Below, in pieces: positions 17,177 through 27,108 of a stretch of 64,000 nt of DNA. The notes under the pieces are model-generated. The model searched no databases. It was not told the origin of the DNA and saw only the letters and a program-made list of their open reading frames with translations. The stretch is from Staphylococcus argenteus (GTDB lineage: Bacteria > Bacillota > Bacilli > Staphylococcales > Staphylococcaceae), in assembly GCF_000236925.1 (NCBI RefSeq), contig NC_016941.1, forward strand, positions 62,001 through 126,000, written 5' to 3'. A program made the position numbers and the translations under genes. How positions within the stretch are numbered: position 1 is the stretch's first letter; every line of letters starts with the position of its first letter.

Positions 17177-17746
17177 TACGTGAAAACTATAAATTGGTTT
17201 GAGTTATTCAATATATAATCTGCTATATGAGTGCATTATGTAAATGATAAGTGCACCTTATAGCAGCATGGATATCGTTAAGTTTATCTATGTAACTTAC
17301 AGCTTTGATACTACAGAAGTTCGATCATTTCTTCAATCGTCTCATAATCATTAAATGCCACTAAGCACGACCCGATTGTTTCACACTTTTTTCAAATCTT
17401 TAAATAGCATTAATTATGAATGACGTCATCTATAACATTTATTTATCTTATAAAATAGTACAATTACAAAGCACTACAACGGCGACTGGACTCACCTTAA
17501 ATCATAACGACAACTGCTAAATATTGATTGCAAAACACATCATAAATTGTCATGCTCAACTATTTTGAAAAGCATCATTTCCATATTATCAAATTATTGA
17601 GTATCTTAATTTATTGTTATACACAAACAGTATTTTTGTTATCATAGAGTTAATATATATAATAAATTGAATAAGTAACTTTATGAAATTAGAATGATTC
17701 AATTCAATCACAATTGTTTGAAAATATAGATGAGCAGGTGAATGAT
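17177..17746 (-). other. Gene-poor stretch with a possible coding relic
   Basis: This 570-bp stretch has no intact gene. On the minus strand 17311-17391 reads KKCETIGSCLVAFNDYETIEEMIELL-stop when taken in two pieces under 20 residues (KKCETIGSCLVAF and NDYETIEEMIELL), which is coding-like, but the frame closes just upstream at an A-run. It may be the C-terminal relic of a lost gene. The rest is AT-rich with no RNA or terminator that I can support. Confidence 0.25.
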
Positions 17747-18343
17747 ATGTTAATTAGTCTCGTAGTCCCCGTTTTTGCTTTGTTAGTTATTGGTGGTATT
17801 ATTTGGGCGCTTATAGAAGGTATAGTACATATTTCAAAAAAGAATAAAGCAATTGATAACTTTTTTAACCAAGTTAATAAAGTAAGTGAGACATATAAAT
17901 TCGCTACTACTTTTTTATTTCTAATCTTGGCTACGGCTGGTATTTCTCAATTTTATCTATATTATATAGTATCAGCGTTTCTTTTTTGGCTTGTCATACT
18001 TACCTTTGGTATTGCAGGTATCATTTTTTTAATGCCTTATGGATTATGTTTTCTTCCGTTTTATACGCAAAAAAAGAAAAAACAGACATTTAAAAAATAC
18101 ATGGTTTACACAACGATTGGTTTGTCAATTTGTCTAGGCTTATCTCTAGTTTTGGTTCACACTACGAAAATTTATATGGACGAAGGTGGCGTAAGATACT
18201 ATTACGGTAGTTTTGTAATGAAACAAGCGGGTGGTTATGCTTATTTAGCTTTAGCAGTACTTTCAACGTTGTTAATTGTTGCAAAAAAAGTTACAAATAA
18301 AAATAAAGAAGCCGAAACAGTCGACAATACAATTGAAGGATAA
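17747..18343 (+). CDS. Four-helix membrane protein, unknown function
   Basis: This 198-aa protein has about five hydrophobic segments: roughly 4-26, 52-70, 76-97, 116-134 and 162-178, with basic loops such as TQKKKKQTFKK between them. I place the start at ATG 17747 behind AGGTGAA (17736-17742); an upstream TTG at 17714 has no ribosome site. The C-terminus is charged. No family is recognised. A terminator follows directly. Confidence 0.65.
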   Translation: MLISLVVPVFALLVIGGIIWALIEGIVHISKKNKAIDNFFNQVNKVSETYKFATTFLFLILATAGISQFYLYYIVSAFLFWLVILTFGIAGIIFLMPYGLCFLPFYTQKKKKQTFKKYMVYTTIGLSICLGLSLVLVHTTKIYMDEGGVRYYYGSFVMKQAGGYAYLALAVLSTLLIVAKKVTNKNKEAETVDNTIEG

Positions 18344-18348
18344 TTATG

Positions 18349-18377
18349 AGAGTGCTCATTCAGGAGTGCTCTTTTTT
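18349..18377 (+). terminator. Terminator of the membrane protein gene
   Basis: AGAGTGCTC (18349-18357) pairs with GAGTGCTCT (18364-18372) through seven Watson-Crick and two G-T pairs, followed by a T-run. The 276 bp to the next gene otherwise show nothing but an AAAAGGAG ribosome site at the end. Confidence 0.7.
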
Positions 18378-18653
18378 ATGCGTTTATTAAGCAAAAAATA
18401 AAGAAGTTTAAGGCGCATTTAAATAGCTACTGAAGTCATTTGAGTAATATAGTTACAGTAAAAAGTTATACATAATATCTTCATCAGCGAAAGACCTATA
18501 AAATATAGAGCTTTGATTTAAGTAAGTAAAATTTTAATTCATGTGATATTTATGAATGTTTAGATTGAAGATGATATATACTATTAATAATGGTATTACT
18601 TGATACTTAATTACTGAGCAATTTATACATTTTAAAAGGAGTAAAATTGAATA

Positions 18654-19136
18654 ATGAAAAAATTTAACAACTGGATATTAAATGCAATAAGTGGATCTCA
18701 AACAGACAAGAATGGAACAACTGAAGAATTAAAAGGGGCAAAATTTATCATTTTATATGCATATTCAATGCTCGTTTTGCTTGCGTTAGTAATTTCTAAC
18801 ATATTCATTCACATTTTGGAGCCTAAACTATCAATCACTACTCAAATCATCATCGTTTTGATTTTAATTGAATCATTAATTGGACTACGTTTCTTGAAAA
18901 TGTACGATGTTAGGCGTGGCAAAGATAAAGAAAATAAGAAAAATAGTAAGGATTTCGTTAAACTAAAATCGATTTTAGTAGCAATTTTATTTACATCATT
19001 GGCGCTGACAGCAGGCACTGTAGCTGATATATACGGTATCACTGACTTAGGAAATACTAGAAGTGATTTAATCGTTTGGAGCATAGGTGGTATTATATTT
19101 GGCCTCGTATGTTACACAATGGAAGATAAAAAATAA
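18654..19136 (+). CDS. Membrane protein, unknown function
   Basis: This 160-aa protein has four predicted membrane helices at about 29-51, 59-78, 103-124 and 137-155. A cytoplasmic loop rich in Lys (RRGKDKENKKNSKD) joins helices 2 and 3. The N-terminus is hydrophilic. AAAAGGAGTAAAATTG precedes ATG 18654. It could belong to the DUF3278 group but I am not sure. It stands alone with its own terminator. Confidence 0.65.
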   Translation: MKKFNNWILNAISGSQTDKNGTTEELKGAKFIILYAYSMLVLLALVISNIFIHILEPKLSITTQIIIVLILIESLIGLRFLKMYDVRRGKDKENKKNSKDFVKLKSILVAILFTSLALTAGTVADIYGITDLGNTRSDLIVWSIGGIIFGLVCYTMEDKK

Positions 19137-19142
19137 AAGATA

Positions 19143-19176
19143 AGGAGCTGGCGATTATAAAGCTAGCTCCTTTTTT
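19143..19176 (+). terminator. Terminator
   Basis: AGGAGCTGGC (19143-19152) pairs with GCTAGCTCCT (19162-19171) with one G-T pair, followed by TTTTT. It ends the preceding membrane protein gene. Confidence 0.88.
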
Positions 19177-19339
19177 AACTCATATGTAAAGAACTATCAC
19201 AAGGTTTTGATTCATACGTTATTAATTTCTATAATAAACTCACTTAAACATCAATTAAATAGTTTTTAAAATTTTATAAATATTTTTATTTTAAAAAGGT
19301 GTATAATTTATATATAAAATATAGAAAGAAGTTGATGTT

Positions 19340-20326
19340 ATGAAAAATTGTATTAAGACTTTGTTTTTAAGTATCATTTTGATAGTGGCGAGTAGTTTAT
19401 GCCATTCTGCACAAGCGTCAGATTCGTTGAGTAAAAGTCCGGAAAATTGGATGAGTAAACTTGATGATAGCAAACATTTAACTGAGATTAATATACCGGG
19501 TTCACATGATAGTGGTTCATTCACTTTAAAGGATCCAGTAAAATCAGTTTGGGCAAAGACTCAAGATAAAGATTATCTTACGCAAATGAAATCTGGGATT
19601 AGATTTTTTGATATTAGAGGTAGAGCAAGTGCTAATAATATCATTTCAGTACATCATGGCATGGTTTATTTGCATCATGAATTAGGAAAATTTCTTGATG
19701 ATGCTAAATATTATTTGAGTGCCTATCCAAACGAAACAATTGTGATGTCTATGAAAAAGGACTATGGTAGCGATTCTAAAGTTACAAAGACATTTGAAGA
19801 GATTTTTAGAGAGTATTATTTTAATAATCCGCAATATCAGAATCTTTTTTACACAGGAAATAGCGCGAATCCTACTTTAAAAGAGACGAAAGGTAAAATT
19901 GTCCTATTCAATAGAATGGGTGGCACATACATAAATAGTGGTTATGGTGCTGACACGTCAGGCATTCAATGGGCAGATAACGCGACATTTGAAACGAAAA
20001 TTAATAATGGCAGCTTAAATTTACAAGTACAAGATGAGTACAAAGATTACTATGATAAAAAAGTTGAAGCTGTTAAAAATTTATTGGCTAAAGCTAAAAC
20101 GGATAGTAACAAAGACAATGTATATGTGAATTTCTTGCGTGTGGCGTCTGGAGGTAGTGCATTTAATAGTACTTACAATTATGCGTCACATATAAATCCT
20201 GAAATTGCAAAAACGATTAAAGCAAACGGGAAAGCTAGAACGGGTTGGTTAATTGTTGACTATGCAGGATATCCGTGGCCTGGATATGATGATATCGTAA
20301 GCGAAATTATAGATAGTAATAAATAA
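19340..20326 (+). CDS. plc: Secreted phosphatidylinositol-specific phospholipase C
   Basis: This 328-aa secreted enzyme cleaves phosphatidylinositol and can release GPI-anchored host proteins. A signal peptide covers about residues 1-26 (hydrophobic core LFLSIILIVASSL, cleavage near AQA-SD). The PI-PLC X domain has the catalytic His56 in IPGSHDSGSF, the following FFDIRGR, and the second His near 105-106 in VHHGMVYLHH. Length and sequence match S. aureus Plc as I remember it. AGAAAGAAG lies before ATG 19340. It is monocistronic with a strong terminator. Confidence 0.94.
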   Translation: MKNCIKTLFLSIILIVASSLCHSAQASDSLSKSPENWMSKLDDSKHLTEINIPGSHDSGSFTLKDPVKSVWAKTQDKDYLTQMKSGIRFFDIRGRASANNIISVHHGMVYLHHELGKFLDDAKYYLSAYPNETIVMSMKKDYGSDSKVTKTFEEIFREYYFNNPQYQNLFYTGNSANPTLKETKGKIVLFNRMGGTYINSGYGADTSGIQWADNATFETKINNGSLNLQVQDEYKDYYDKKVEAVKNLLAKAKTDSNKDNVYVNFLRVASGGSAFNSTYNYASHINPEIAKTIKANGKARTGWLIVDYAGYPWPGYDDIVSEIIDSNK

Positions 20327-20347
20327 GAACTCAATCATGACATTAAG

Positions 20348-20396
20348 ACGAGTATGAAAATAGTTAGATTCTAATTATTTTCACTACTCGTTTTTA
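20348..20396 (+). terminator. Terminator of plc
   Basis: ACGAGTA (20348-20354) pairs with TACTCGT (20385-20391) and the stem extends inward through GAAAATA and TATTTTC. A T-run follows. Confidence 0.85.
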
Positions 20397-20549
20397 TTTT
20401 AAAAATAAGTAATAATTCAACAATATTATAAATTCAACAGATTGTTTGTGAATTTTTTGATAATATTAAAGTGAAAAAGTGTTATAAATTGATATTAATA
20501 TGTAATTTATAAAAGTAAATCATTTAAAAAAGAAGAGAGTTGTAAGGTG

Positions 20550-21317
20550 ATGAAACGTTTAAATAAATTAGTGTTAGGTATTAGTTTCTTATTTTTAGTC
20601 ATTAGTATTACTGCTGGTTGCGGTATGGGTAAAGAAGCGGAAGTTAAGAAAAGCTTTGAAAAAACATTGAGTATGTACCCTATTAAAAATCTAGAGGATT
20701 TATACGATAAGGAAGGCTATCGTGATGATCAGTTTGATAAAAATGATAAAGGGACGTGGATTGTTAATTCGGAAATGGTTGTTCAACCTAATAATGAAGA
20801 TATGGTAGCTAAAGGCATGGTTCTATATATGAATAGAAATACAAGAACAACAAATGGTTATTACTATGTCGATGTGACTAAGGACGAGGATGAAGGAAAA
20901 CCGCATGACAATGAAAAAAGATATCCAGTTAAAATGGTCGACAATAAAATCATTCCAACAAAAGAAATTAAAGATGAAAAAATAAAAAAAGAAATCGAAA
21001 ACTTTAAGTTCTTTGTTCAATATGGAAACTTTAAAGATTTATCGAAGTACAAAGATGGCGACATTTCATATAATCCAGAGGTACCGAGTTACTCAGCCAA
21101 ATATCAATTAACTAATGATGACTATAATGTAAAGCAATTACGTAAAAGATATGACATACCAACAAATAAAGCACCGAAGTTGTTGTTGAAAGGTACAGGG
21201 AATTTAAAAGGTTCATCAGTTGGATATAAAGACATTGAATTTACGTTTGTAGAGAAAAAAGAAGAAAACATATACTTTAGTGATAGCTTAGGATTTAAAC
21301 CAAATGGAGGTAAATAA
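20550..21317 (+). CDS. lpl: Tandem lipoprotein 1 (DUF576/Lpl family)
   Basis: This 255-aa lipoprotein is the first of five tandem copies. The signal peptide ends in the lipobox TAGCGMG, so Cys24 or so would be acylated and the protein anchored outside the membrane. The conserved block with [19 protein letters not shown] and the C-terminal half with [24 protein letters not shown] sequence are shared by all copies; the middle around residues 75-115 varies. Lpl proteins stimulate innate immunity and host-cell entry in S. aureus. ATG 20550 follows AGAAGAGAG; a GTG one codon earlier is possible. This copy and copy 4 share nearly identical 5' ends. Confidence 0.9.
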   Translation: MKRLNKLVLGISFLFLVISITAGCGMGKEAEVKKSFEKTLSMYPIKNLEDLYDKEGYRDDQFDKNDKGTWIVNSEMVVQPNNEDMVAKGMVLYMNRNTRTTNGYYYVDVTKDEDEGKPHDNEKRYPVKMVDNKIIPTKEIKDEKIKKEIENFKFFVQYGNFKDLSKYKDGDISYNPEVPSYSAKYQLTNDDYNVKQLRKRYDIPTNKAPKLLLKGTGNLKGSSVGYKDIEFTFVEKKEENIYFSDSLGFKPNGGK

Positions 21318-21319
21318 TC

Positions 21320-21370
21320 ATGACTCGATCAAAATATGAAATCAATCCAGGAAAGACAATAAAAGAATAG
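21320..21370 (+). CDS. Small conserved ORF between lpl copies (16 aa)
   Basis: [19 protein letters not shown] 21320 follows GGAGG (21306-21310) within the end of the preceding lpl gene, a good ribosome site. Similar ORFs lie after lpl copies 2 and 4, and a copy without a start codon after copy 3. Conservation of the peptide suggests translation or at least co-duplication with lpl. No function is known to me. Confidence 0.4.
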   Translation: MTRSKYEINPGKTIKE

Positions 21371-21382
21371 GATTGTGAAATT

Positions 21383-22150
21383 ATGAAACGATTAAATAAA
21401 TTAGTGTTAGGTATTAGTCTTCTGTTTTTAATCATCAGTATCGTTGCTGGTTGTGGTACAGGTAAAGAAGCGGAAATTAAGAAGAGTTTTGAAAAGACAT
21501 TGAGTATGTATCCAATTAAAAATCTTGAGGATTTATACGATAAGGAAGGCTATCGTGATGATCAGTTTGATAAAAAGGATAAAGGGACATGGGTTGTTAA
21601 TTCGGAAATGGCGACTCAAAATAAGGGAGAAGCTTTAAAAATTAAAGGTATGGTCTTGTATATGAATAGAAATACCAAAACAACAAAAGGATATTATTAT
21701 GTAAATGCAATAAAGAATGATAAAGACGGAAGACCCCAAGAGAATGAAAAAAGGTACCCAGTTAAAATGGTTGATAATAAAGTTATTCCAACAAAAGAAA
21801 TTAAAGATGAAAACATAAAAATAGAAATCGAAAACTTTAAGTTCTTTGTTCAATATGGAAACTTTAAAGATTTGTCGAAGTACAAAGGTGGAGATGTTTC
21901 ATATAATCCAGAGGTGCCAAGTTATTCAGCAAAATATCAATTAACTAATGATGAATATAATGTAAAACAATTACGCAAAAGATATGATATACCGACGAAT
22001 AAAGCTCCAAAGATATTGTTAAAAGGTTCAGGGAATTTAAAAGGTTCATCAGTTGGATATAAAAATATAGAATTTACTTTTGTAGAGGAAAAAGGTAAAA
22101 ATATATACTTTAGTGATAGCTTAGATTATAAAAAAAGTGAAGAAGTATAA
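21383..22150 (+). CDS. lpl: Tandem lipoprotein 2 (DUF576/Lpl family)
   Basis: This 255-aa copy has lipobox VAGCGTG after a hydrophobic signal (LLFLIISI). It carries the shared [19 protein letters not shown] block. Its variable middle ([15 protein letters not shown], then [17 protein letters not shown]) is closest to copy 3. The start ATG 21383 lies 12 bp after the small ORF's stop codon, behind AGGATTG. All copies point the same way with short gaps, consistent with a tandem duplication cluster. Confidence 0.9.
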   Translation: MKRLNKLVLGISLLFLIISIVAGCGTGKEAEIKKSFEKTLSMYPIKNLEDLYDKEGYRDDQFDKKDKGTWVVNSEMATQNKGEALKIKGMVLYMNRNTKTTKGYYYVNAIKNDKDGRPQENEKRYPVKMVDNKVIPTKEIKDENIKIEIENFKFFVQYGNFKDLSKYKGGDVSYNPEVPSYSAKYQLTNDEYNVKQLRKRYDIPTNKAPKILLKGSGNLKGSSVGYKNIEFTFVEEKGKNIYFSDSLDYKKSEEV

Positions 22151-22152
22151 TT

Positions 22153-22197
22153 ATGGCTAAACCAGAATATGAAATTGATTCTGAAAAAAGAGAGTGA
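22153..22197 (+). CDS. Small conserved ORF between lpl copies (14 aa)
   Basis: [14 protein letters not shown], three bases after the lpl 2 stop. It shares the YEIxxxKRE pattern with the other small ORFs. Its stop codon overlaps the AAGAGAGTGA ribosome site of lpl 3, which would couple the two. Confidence 0.35.
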   Translation: MAKPEYEIDSEKRE

Positions 22198-22201
22198 TGA
22201 A

Positions 22202-22969
22202 ATGATAAAACGTATAAATAAATTAGTATTAGGCATTAGTTTCTTATTTTTAACAATTTTTATTGGAGGTTGTGGCATAGGTAAAGAAGCGGAAATTAAG
22301 AAAAGTTTTGAAAAGACATTGAGTATGTACCCTATTAAAAATCTAGAGGATTTATACGATAAGGAAGGCTATCGTGATGATCAGTTTGATAAAAAGGATA
22401 AAGGGACATGGACTATTAGTTCTGAAATGGCAAATCAGAAAAAGGGAGAAGCCTTAAATATAAAAGGAATGGTTTTGAAGATAAATAGAAATACAAGAAG
22501 TGCAAAAGGATTTTACTATGTTAATGCAATAAAGAAGGATGAAGATGGCAGACCTAAGGATAATCAAATAGAATATCCTGTTAAAATGATTGACAATAAA
22601 ATCATTCCAACAAAAGAAATCAAAGATGAAAAAATAAAAAAAGAAATTGAAAACTTTAAGTTTTTCGCGCAGTATGGCAATTTTAAAGATTTGACGAAGT
22701 ATAAAGATGGAGATATTTCATATAATCCAGAAGCCCCGATTTATTCAGCAAAATATCAACTAACCAATGATGATTATAATGTAAAGCAATTACGTAAAAG
22801 ATATGATATACCAACGAATAAAGCTCCAAAGTTATTGTTAAAAGGTTCAGGAAATTTAGATGGTTCATCAGTTGGATACAAAAAAATTGAATTTACTTTT
22901 GTGGAGAAAAAAGGGGAAAATATATACTTTACAGCTAACCTACATTTTAAACCGAGTAATGATGAATAA
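22202..22969 (+). CDS. lpl: Tandem lipoprotein 3 (DUF576/Lpl family)
   Basis: This 255-aa lipoprotein has lipobox FIGGCGIG, a variant shared only with copy 4. I start at ATG 22202 behind AAGAGAGTGA; the earlier in-frame ATG at 22169 belongs to the small ORF region. The variable middle matches copy 2 ([15 protein letters not shown]), while its N-terminal signal matches copy 4, so this gene looks like a mosaic made by recombination between copies. Confidence 0.9.
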   Translation: MIKRINKLVLGISFLFLTIFIGGCGIGKEAEIKKSFEKTLSMYPIKNLEDLYDKEGYRDDQFDKKDKGTWTISSEMANQKKGEALNIKGMVLKINRNTRSAKGFYYVNAIKKDEDGRPKDNQIEYPVKMIDNKIIPTKEIKDEKIKKEIENFKFFAQYGNFKDLTKYKDGDISYNPEAPIYSAKYQLTNDDYNVKQLRKRYDIPTNKAPKLLLKGSGNLDGSSVGYKKIEFTFVEKKGENIYFTANLHFKPSNDE

Positions 22970-22971
22970 TC

Positions 22972-23037
22972 GCGACTAATAAAGAGTATGAAATCGATTC
23001 AAGGAAACAAAATAAAAAGAAGAGAGTTGTAAGGTGA
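22972..23037 (+). pseudogene. Small intergenic ORF without start codon
   Basis: Aligned with the other lpl-linked small ORFs, this reads A-T-N-K-E-YEIDSRK but has GCG where the others have ATG. The frame then stays open to TGA at the lpl 4 start. The start has been lost, or it is a coincidental similarity of non-coding DNA carried along in the duplication. Confidence 0.3.
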
Positions 23038-23801
23038 TGAAACGTTTAAATAAATTAGTGTTAGGTATTAGTTTCTTATTTTTAACAATTTTTATTGGAG
23101 GTTGTGGCATAGGTAAAGAAGCGGAAATTAAGAAAAGTTTTGAAAAGACAATGAGTATGTATCCGATTAAAAATCTAGAGGATTTATACGATAAAGAAGG
23201 TTATCGTGATGATCAATTTGATAAAAAAGATAAGGGAACATGGATTATCAATTCTCAAATGGCAATTCAAAATAAAGGAGAACCTATGAAATCAAAAGGT
23301 ATGGTTCTGTATATGAATAGAAATACAAGAACAACAAATGGCTATTATTATGTTAATGTGATTAAGGGCGAGGATAAAGGTAAACATCAAGACAACGAAA
23401 AAAGATACCCTGTTAAAATGGTTGACAATAAAATAATCCCTACTAAAGAAATTAATGAGGAAAACATAAAAAAAGAAATCGAAAACTTTAAGTTTTTTGT
23501 TCAATATGGAAACTTTAAAGATTTGGAAAATTATAAAGACGGAGACATTTCATATAATCCAGAGGTGCCGAGTTATTCGGCTAAATATCAATTAACTAAT
23601 GATGATTATAATGTAAAACAATTACGTAAAAGATATGACATACCAACAAATAAAGCGCCGAAGTTGTTGTTGAAAGGTACAGGGAATTTAAAAGGTTCAT
23701 CAGTTGGATATAAAGACATTGAATTTACGTTTGTAGAGAATAAAAGTGAAAACATTTACTTTAGTGATGGGTTAATTTTTAAACCAAGTGAGGATAAATA
23801 A
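23037..23801 (+). CDS. lpl: Tandem lipoprotein 4 (DUF576/Lpl family)
   Basis: This 254-aa copy has lipobox FIGGCGIG and the shared [19 protein letters not shown] block. Upstream sequence AAGAAGAGAGTTGTAAGGTG is the same as that before lpl 1, as are the first codons, which shows recent duplication or gene conversion across the cluster. The middle ([17 protein letters not shown]) is close to copy 1. A GTG start one codon earlier is possible. Confidence 0.9.
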   Translation: MKRLNKLVLGISFLFLTIFIGGCGIGKEAEIKKSFEKTMSMYPIKNLEDLYDKEGYRDDQFDKKDKGTWIINSQMAIQNKGEPMKSKGMVLYMNRNTRTTNGYYYVNVIKGEDKGKHQDNEKRYPVKMVDNKIIPTKEINEENIKKEIENFKFFVQYGNFKDLENYKDGDISYNPEVPSYSAKYQLTNDDYNVKQLRKRYDIPTNKAPKLLLKGTGNLKGSSVGYKDIEFTFVENKSENIYFSDGLIFKPSEDK

Positions 23802-23803
23802 TC

Positions 23804-23848
23804 ATGACTCGATCAAAATATGAAATCGATCCCGGTAAAAGAGAGTGA
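23804..23848 (+). CDS. Small conserved ORF between lpl copies (14 aa)
   Basis: [17 protein letters not shown] 23804 follows GAGGATAA at the end of lpl 4. The first 20 bases or so are identical to the small ORF after lpl 1. The stop overlaps the ribosome site of lpl 5. Confidence 0.4.
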   Translation: MTRSKYEIDPGKRE

Positions 23849-23855
23849 TGAAATT

Positions 23856-24623
23856 ATGAAACGATTAAACAAATTAGTGTTAGGTATCAGTTTTTTGATA
23901 TTAGTCATTAGTATTACTGCTGGTTGTAGCATGGGCAAAGAGGCGGAAATTAAGAAAAGTTTTGAAAAGACATTGAGTATGTATCCGATTAAAAATCTAG
24001 AGGATTTATACGATAAAGAAGGCTATCGTGATGATCAGTTTGATAAAAATGATAAAGGCACATGGATTATTAATTCTGAAATGGTTATTCAACCTAAAGG
24101 GGAACGTATGAAATCAAAAGGTATGGTTCTATATATGAATAGAAACACTAAGACTACAACCGGGAAGTATATAGTGAGTGAAACACTTCATGATGAAGAT
24201 GGTAGACCTAAGAGTAAAGATAAAGAATATCCCGTTAAAATGGTTGGCAATAAAATCATTCCTACTAAAGATATCAAAGATGAAAAAATAAAAAAGGAAA
24301 TCGAAAATTTTAAGTTTTTCGTTCAATATGGCAATTTTAAAGATTTATCGAAGTACAAAGGTGGTGATATATCTTACAATCCAGAGGTGCCGAGTTATTC
24401 AGCCAAATATCAATTAACTAATGATGATTATAATGTAAAACAATTACATAAAAGATATGATATACCAACAAAAAAAGCGCCGAAGCTATTGTTGAAAGGT
24501 ACAGGGAATTTAAAAGGTTCATCAGTTGGATATAAAGACATTGAATTTACTTTTGTAGAGAAAAAAGGTGAAAATATATACTTTACTGATAGTCTACATC
24601 TTGAACCGAGCGAGGATAAATAA
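23856..24623 (+). CDS. lpl: Tandem lipoprotein 5 (DUF576/Lpl family)
   Basis: This 255-aa last copy has lipobox TAGCSMG. I use ATG 23856 after GAGAGTGATGAAATT; ATG 23820 belongs to the small ORF region. Its variable segment ([20 protein letters not shown]) is the most distinct of the five, while the C-terminal half is almost the same as the others. No small ORF follows it and no terminator is visible before the next gene. Confidence 0.9.
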   Translation: MKRLNKLVLGISFLILVISITAGCSMGKEAEIKKSFEKTLSMYPIKNLEDLYDKEGYRDDQFDKNDKGTWIINSEMVIQPKGERMKSKGMVLYMNRNTKTTTGKYIVSETLHDEDGRPKSKDKEYPVKMVGNKIIPTKDIKDEKIKKEIENFKFFVQYGNFKDLSKYKGGDISYNPEVPSYSAKYQLTNDDYNVKQLHKRYDIPTKKAPKLLLKGTGNLKGSSVGYKDIEFTFVEKKGENIYFTDSLHLEPSEDK

Positions 24624-24720
24624 CCTCACTGCCTCCCACACGACTCAATACGAATTTCAAATATGTTGCTATAAAATAATGTAAAATAAACGTATTCATA
24701 TTACTGAATTGAGGGATAGT

Positions 24721-26958
24721 ATGCAACGTGATTATTTAATTCGAGTAGAAACTGAAAGTATGTCAGATTTCAAAAGGCTCAATGGTTTAATGATTGGTTT
24801 TGTTATTAAAGGTGAGGCACATATTTATGATGAAAATAATATGACGCAATGCGCCAGTGGCGACATTTTCATCATTAACCACCGCGACTTGTATCGATTT
24901 CAACTTCAACAAGATGGCATCATATGTTATATCCATTTCCAAATGAAATATTTAGCAGACAAGTTTGATGATGCGCATTGTCTATATTTTCACTTAACAG
25001 ATGCGACCACAACAAAGAATATACATCAACTGAGGAATATAATGGCAAGACTGGTTTCAACACATATTCGACATAATGAGTTGTCTAAATTGACTGAGCA
25101 ACAACTTGTGATTCAATTACTTATGCATATGATTCATTATGTCCCGCGTACATATCATTCGAACCAAAGTATCTTAAATGATAATAAAGTGAATCAAGTA
25201 TGCGACTATATTGAACTGCATTTTCATGAAGATTTAAGTCTTACTGAATTGAGCGAATATGTAGGGTGGTCAGAGAGCCATCTGTCTAAAAAGTTTACTG
25301 AATCGCTAGGTGTAGGATTCCAGCATTTCTTAAATACGACACGAATTGAGCATGCGAAACTCGATTTGACATACACGGATGAAACGATTACTGATATTGC
25401 ATTGCAAAATGGCTTTTCAAGTGCAGCGAGCTTTGCGAGAACATTTAAACACTATACGCATCAAACGCCTAAACAATATCGAGGTGATCGCCCACCAATT
25501 AAAACAAACCAGCAATCAACACAACATGGCTATCACGACCGTGAATTGATATTACTTTTAAATGACTACATTGAAGAAATGAATCATTTTATTGAAGATA
25601 TTGAAAAGGTGAACTATAAAGAGATTGCTTTACAACCAACTAATCAACAACTAAATCAATTTAATCATATCATTCAAGTGGGCTATTTGAGGAATTTGCT
25701 CAATACACAGTACCAATCACAGTTGCTTACATGTCATCATGATTTTCATGTCAATGAAGTATTAGCCTATGATGTGATGCCATATATCATGCAAAAGCTC
25801 AATGCGCCATTCACGTATGATGCAGAAATTTCGAATATATTTTATGATATCGATTTATGTTTAGACTTTTTACTAGATCATAATTTTAGTCTGACTATGC
25901 ATTTAAATCAGTATGATTCACGTGATTATATCGATGCATTTAAAGTATTTATCCATCATGTTGCTCTGCATGTCAGTCATAGAAAAGATTTGAAGTTCAA
26001 CTTGTATGTAACGACATTGCATACTTCTTTGATTGAAATGATTGATTATTTTAAAGCATTATTCCCAAATGGTGGCTTGTACGTTCACTTAGATCAAACA
26101 GCCCAAAGACATTTACCATTGTTGAAACGACTTGAGCCACACATCGACCATTTTGTATTTGATGCCAATTCAAATGATGCTGTTGATTTTAATAAAATGA
26201 ATGATGATGAATTTAAAACCGCAAGTCAAATAATCATTAATAAAACGAATTACCTTATCGATTTAATGCATCGTCATAACCTAAAGCGCCCACTCATTTT
26301 ACTCAATTGGAATACATTGACGGGTGATACATTTATTACAAACGGCGAATATTTTAGAGGTGGAATCATCATTGAGCAATTATTAAAGTTAAGCTCAAAG
26401 GTAGAAGGTATAGGGTATTGGTTGAATTATGATTTGCACGTCAGTCATTGTAAAAATGAACGCGATTATATGAATTCAATTGAACTGTTTCATCAATATA
26501 ATGGAAAACGGCCGGTCTATTTCACGGCATTGTTATTTAATAAATTAACAAGCAATATTTTGTATTCTGATGATACATGTATTGTCACGGGAACTGATTC
26601 AAATTTTCAAATATTGTTATATGACGCTAAACATTTCAATCCATACTTAGCATTGGACAATCAAATGAATATGCGTGCGACGGAAATGATTCATTTGAAC
26701 ATAAATGCCCTAGAAGACGGTATGTATAAGATTAAACATTTTACCTTAGATAAAGAAAATGGTGCGTTATTTAATCTTTGGCGAAAACATCATACAATAC
26801 ATGGCATGGACAAGGATTCTATAGATTACGTTAATCGAATGAGTTTTCCAAAATTAGAAGTGTACGATATAGATGTTACAGATACGCTGGCATTAAATAT
26901 TAAAATGATTACAAATGGAATTCATTTAATTGAAGTAAAACGTTACCCATGTTCATAA
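24721..26958 (+). CDS. AraC-family regulator with large C-terminal domain
   Basis: This 745-aa protein has an N-terminal cupin-like sensor region (about 1-140), an AraC DNA-binding domain with two helix-turn-helix units (about 160-260; LSLTELSEYVGWSESHLSKK and ITDIALQNGFSSAASFARTF, ending TPKQYRG), and a long C-terminal region resembling the glycosidase-like part of the staphylococcal Rsp and Rbf regulators. I use ATG 24721 behind GAGGGATAG. The target genes are unknown; adjacent genes with no shared promoter are the M20 hydrolase and norC. It is not Rsp or Rbf by location. Confidence 0.85.
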   Translation: MQRDYLIRVETESMSDFKRLNGLMIGFVIKGEAHIYDENNMTQCASGDIFIINHRDLYRFQLQQDGIICYIHFQMKYLADKFDDAHCLYFHLTDATTTKNIHQLRNIMARLVSTHIRHNELSKLTEQQLVIQLLMHMIHYVPRTYHSNQSILNDNKVNQVCDYIELHFHEDLSLTELSEYVGWSESHLSKKFTESLGVGFQHFLNTTRIEHAKLDLTYTDETITDIALQNGFSSAASFARTFKHYTHQTPKQYRGDRPPIKTNQQSTQHGYHDRELILLLNDYIEEMNHFIEDIEKVNYKEIALQPTNQQLNQFNHIIQVGYLRNLLNTQYQSQLLTCHHDFHVNEVLAYDVMPYIMQKLNAPFTYDAEISNIFYDIDLCLDFLLDHNFSLTMHLNQYDSRDYIDAFKVFIHHVALHVSHRKDLKFNLYVTTLHTSLIEMIDYFKALFPNGGLYVHLDQTAQRHLPLLKRLEPHIDHFVFDANSNDAVDFNKMNDDEFKTASQIIINKTNYLIDLMHRHNLKRPLILLNWNTLTGDTFITNGEYFRGGIIIEQLLKLSSKVEGIGYWLNYDLHVSHCKNERDYMNSIELFHQYNGKRPVYFTALLFNKLTSNILYSDDTCIVTGTDSNFQILLYDAKHFNPYLALDNQMNMRATEMIHLNINALEDGMYKIKHFTLDKENGALFNLWRKHHTIHGMDKDSIDYVNRMSFPKLEVYDIDVTDTLALNIKMITNGIHLIEVKRYPCS

Positions 26959-26968
26959 AATGATCACA

Positions 26969-27004
26969 AATCACAAATTACGTTATACATAATTTGTGAT
27001 TTTT
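26969..27004 (+). terminator. Terminator of the AraC-type gene
   Basis: AATCACAAATTA (26969-26980) and TAATTTGTGATT (26990-27001) form a perfect 12-bp stem followed by TTT. Confidence 0.85.
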
Positions 27005-27108
27005 CACATTCAAAGTCAAAATTGCAAAAAATTAATGGTTAACATCTCTGTTGTTGGCAATATAAATAATGATTAATCATTTATGATGTAACTAAGGAGA
27101 TGAAGGAT

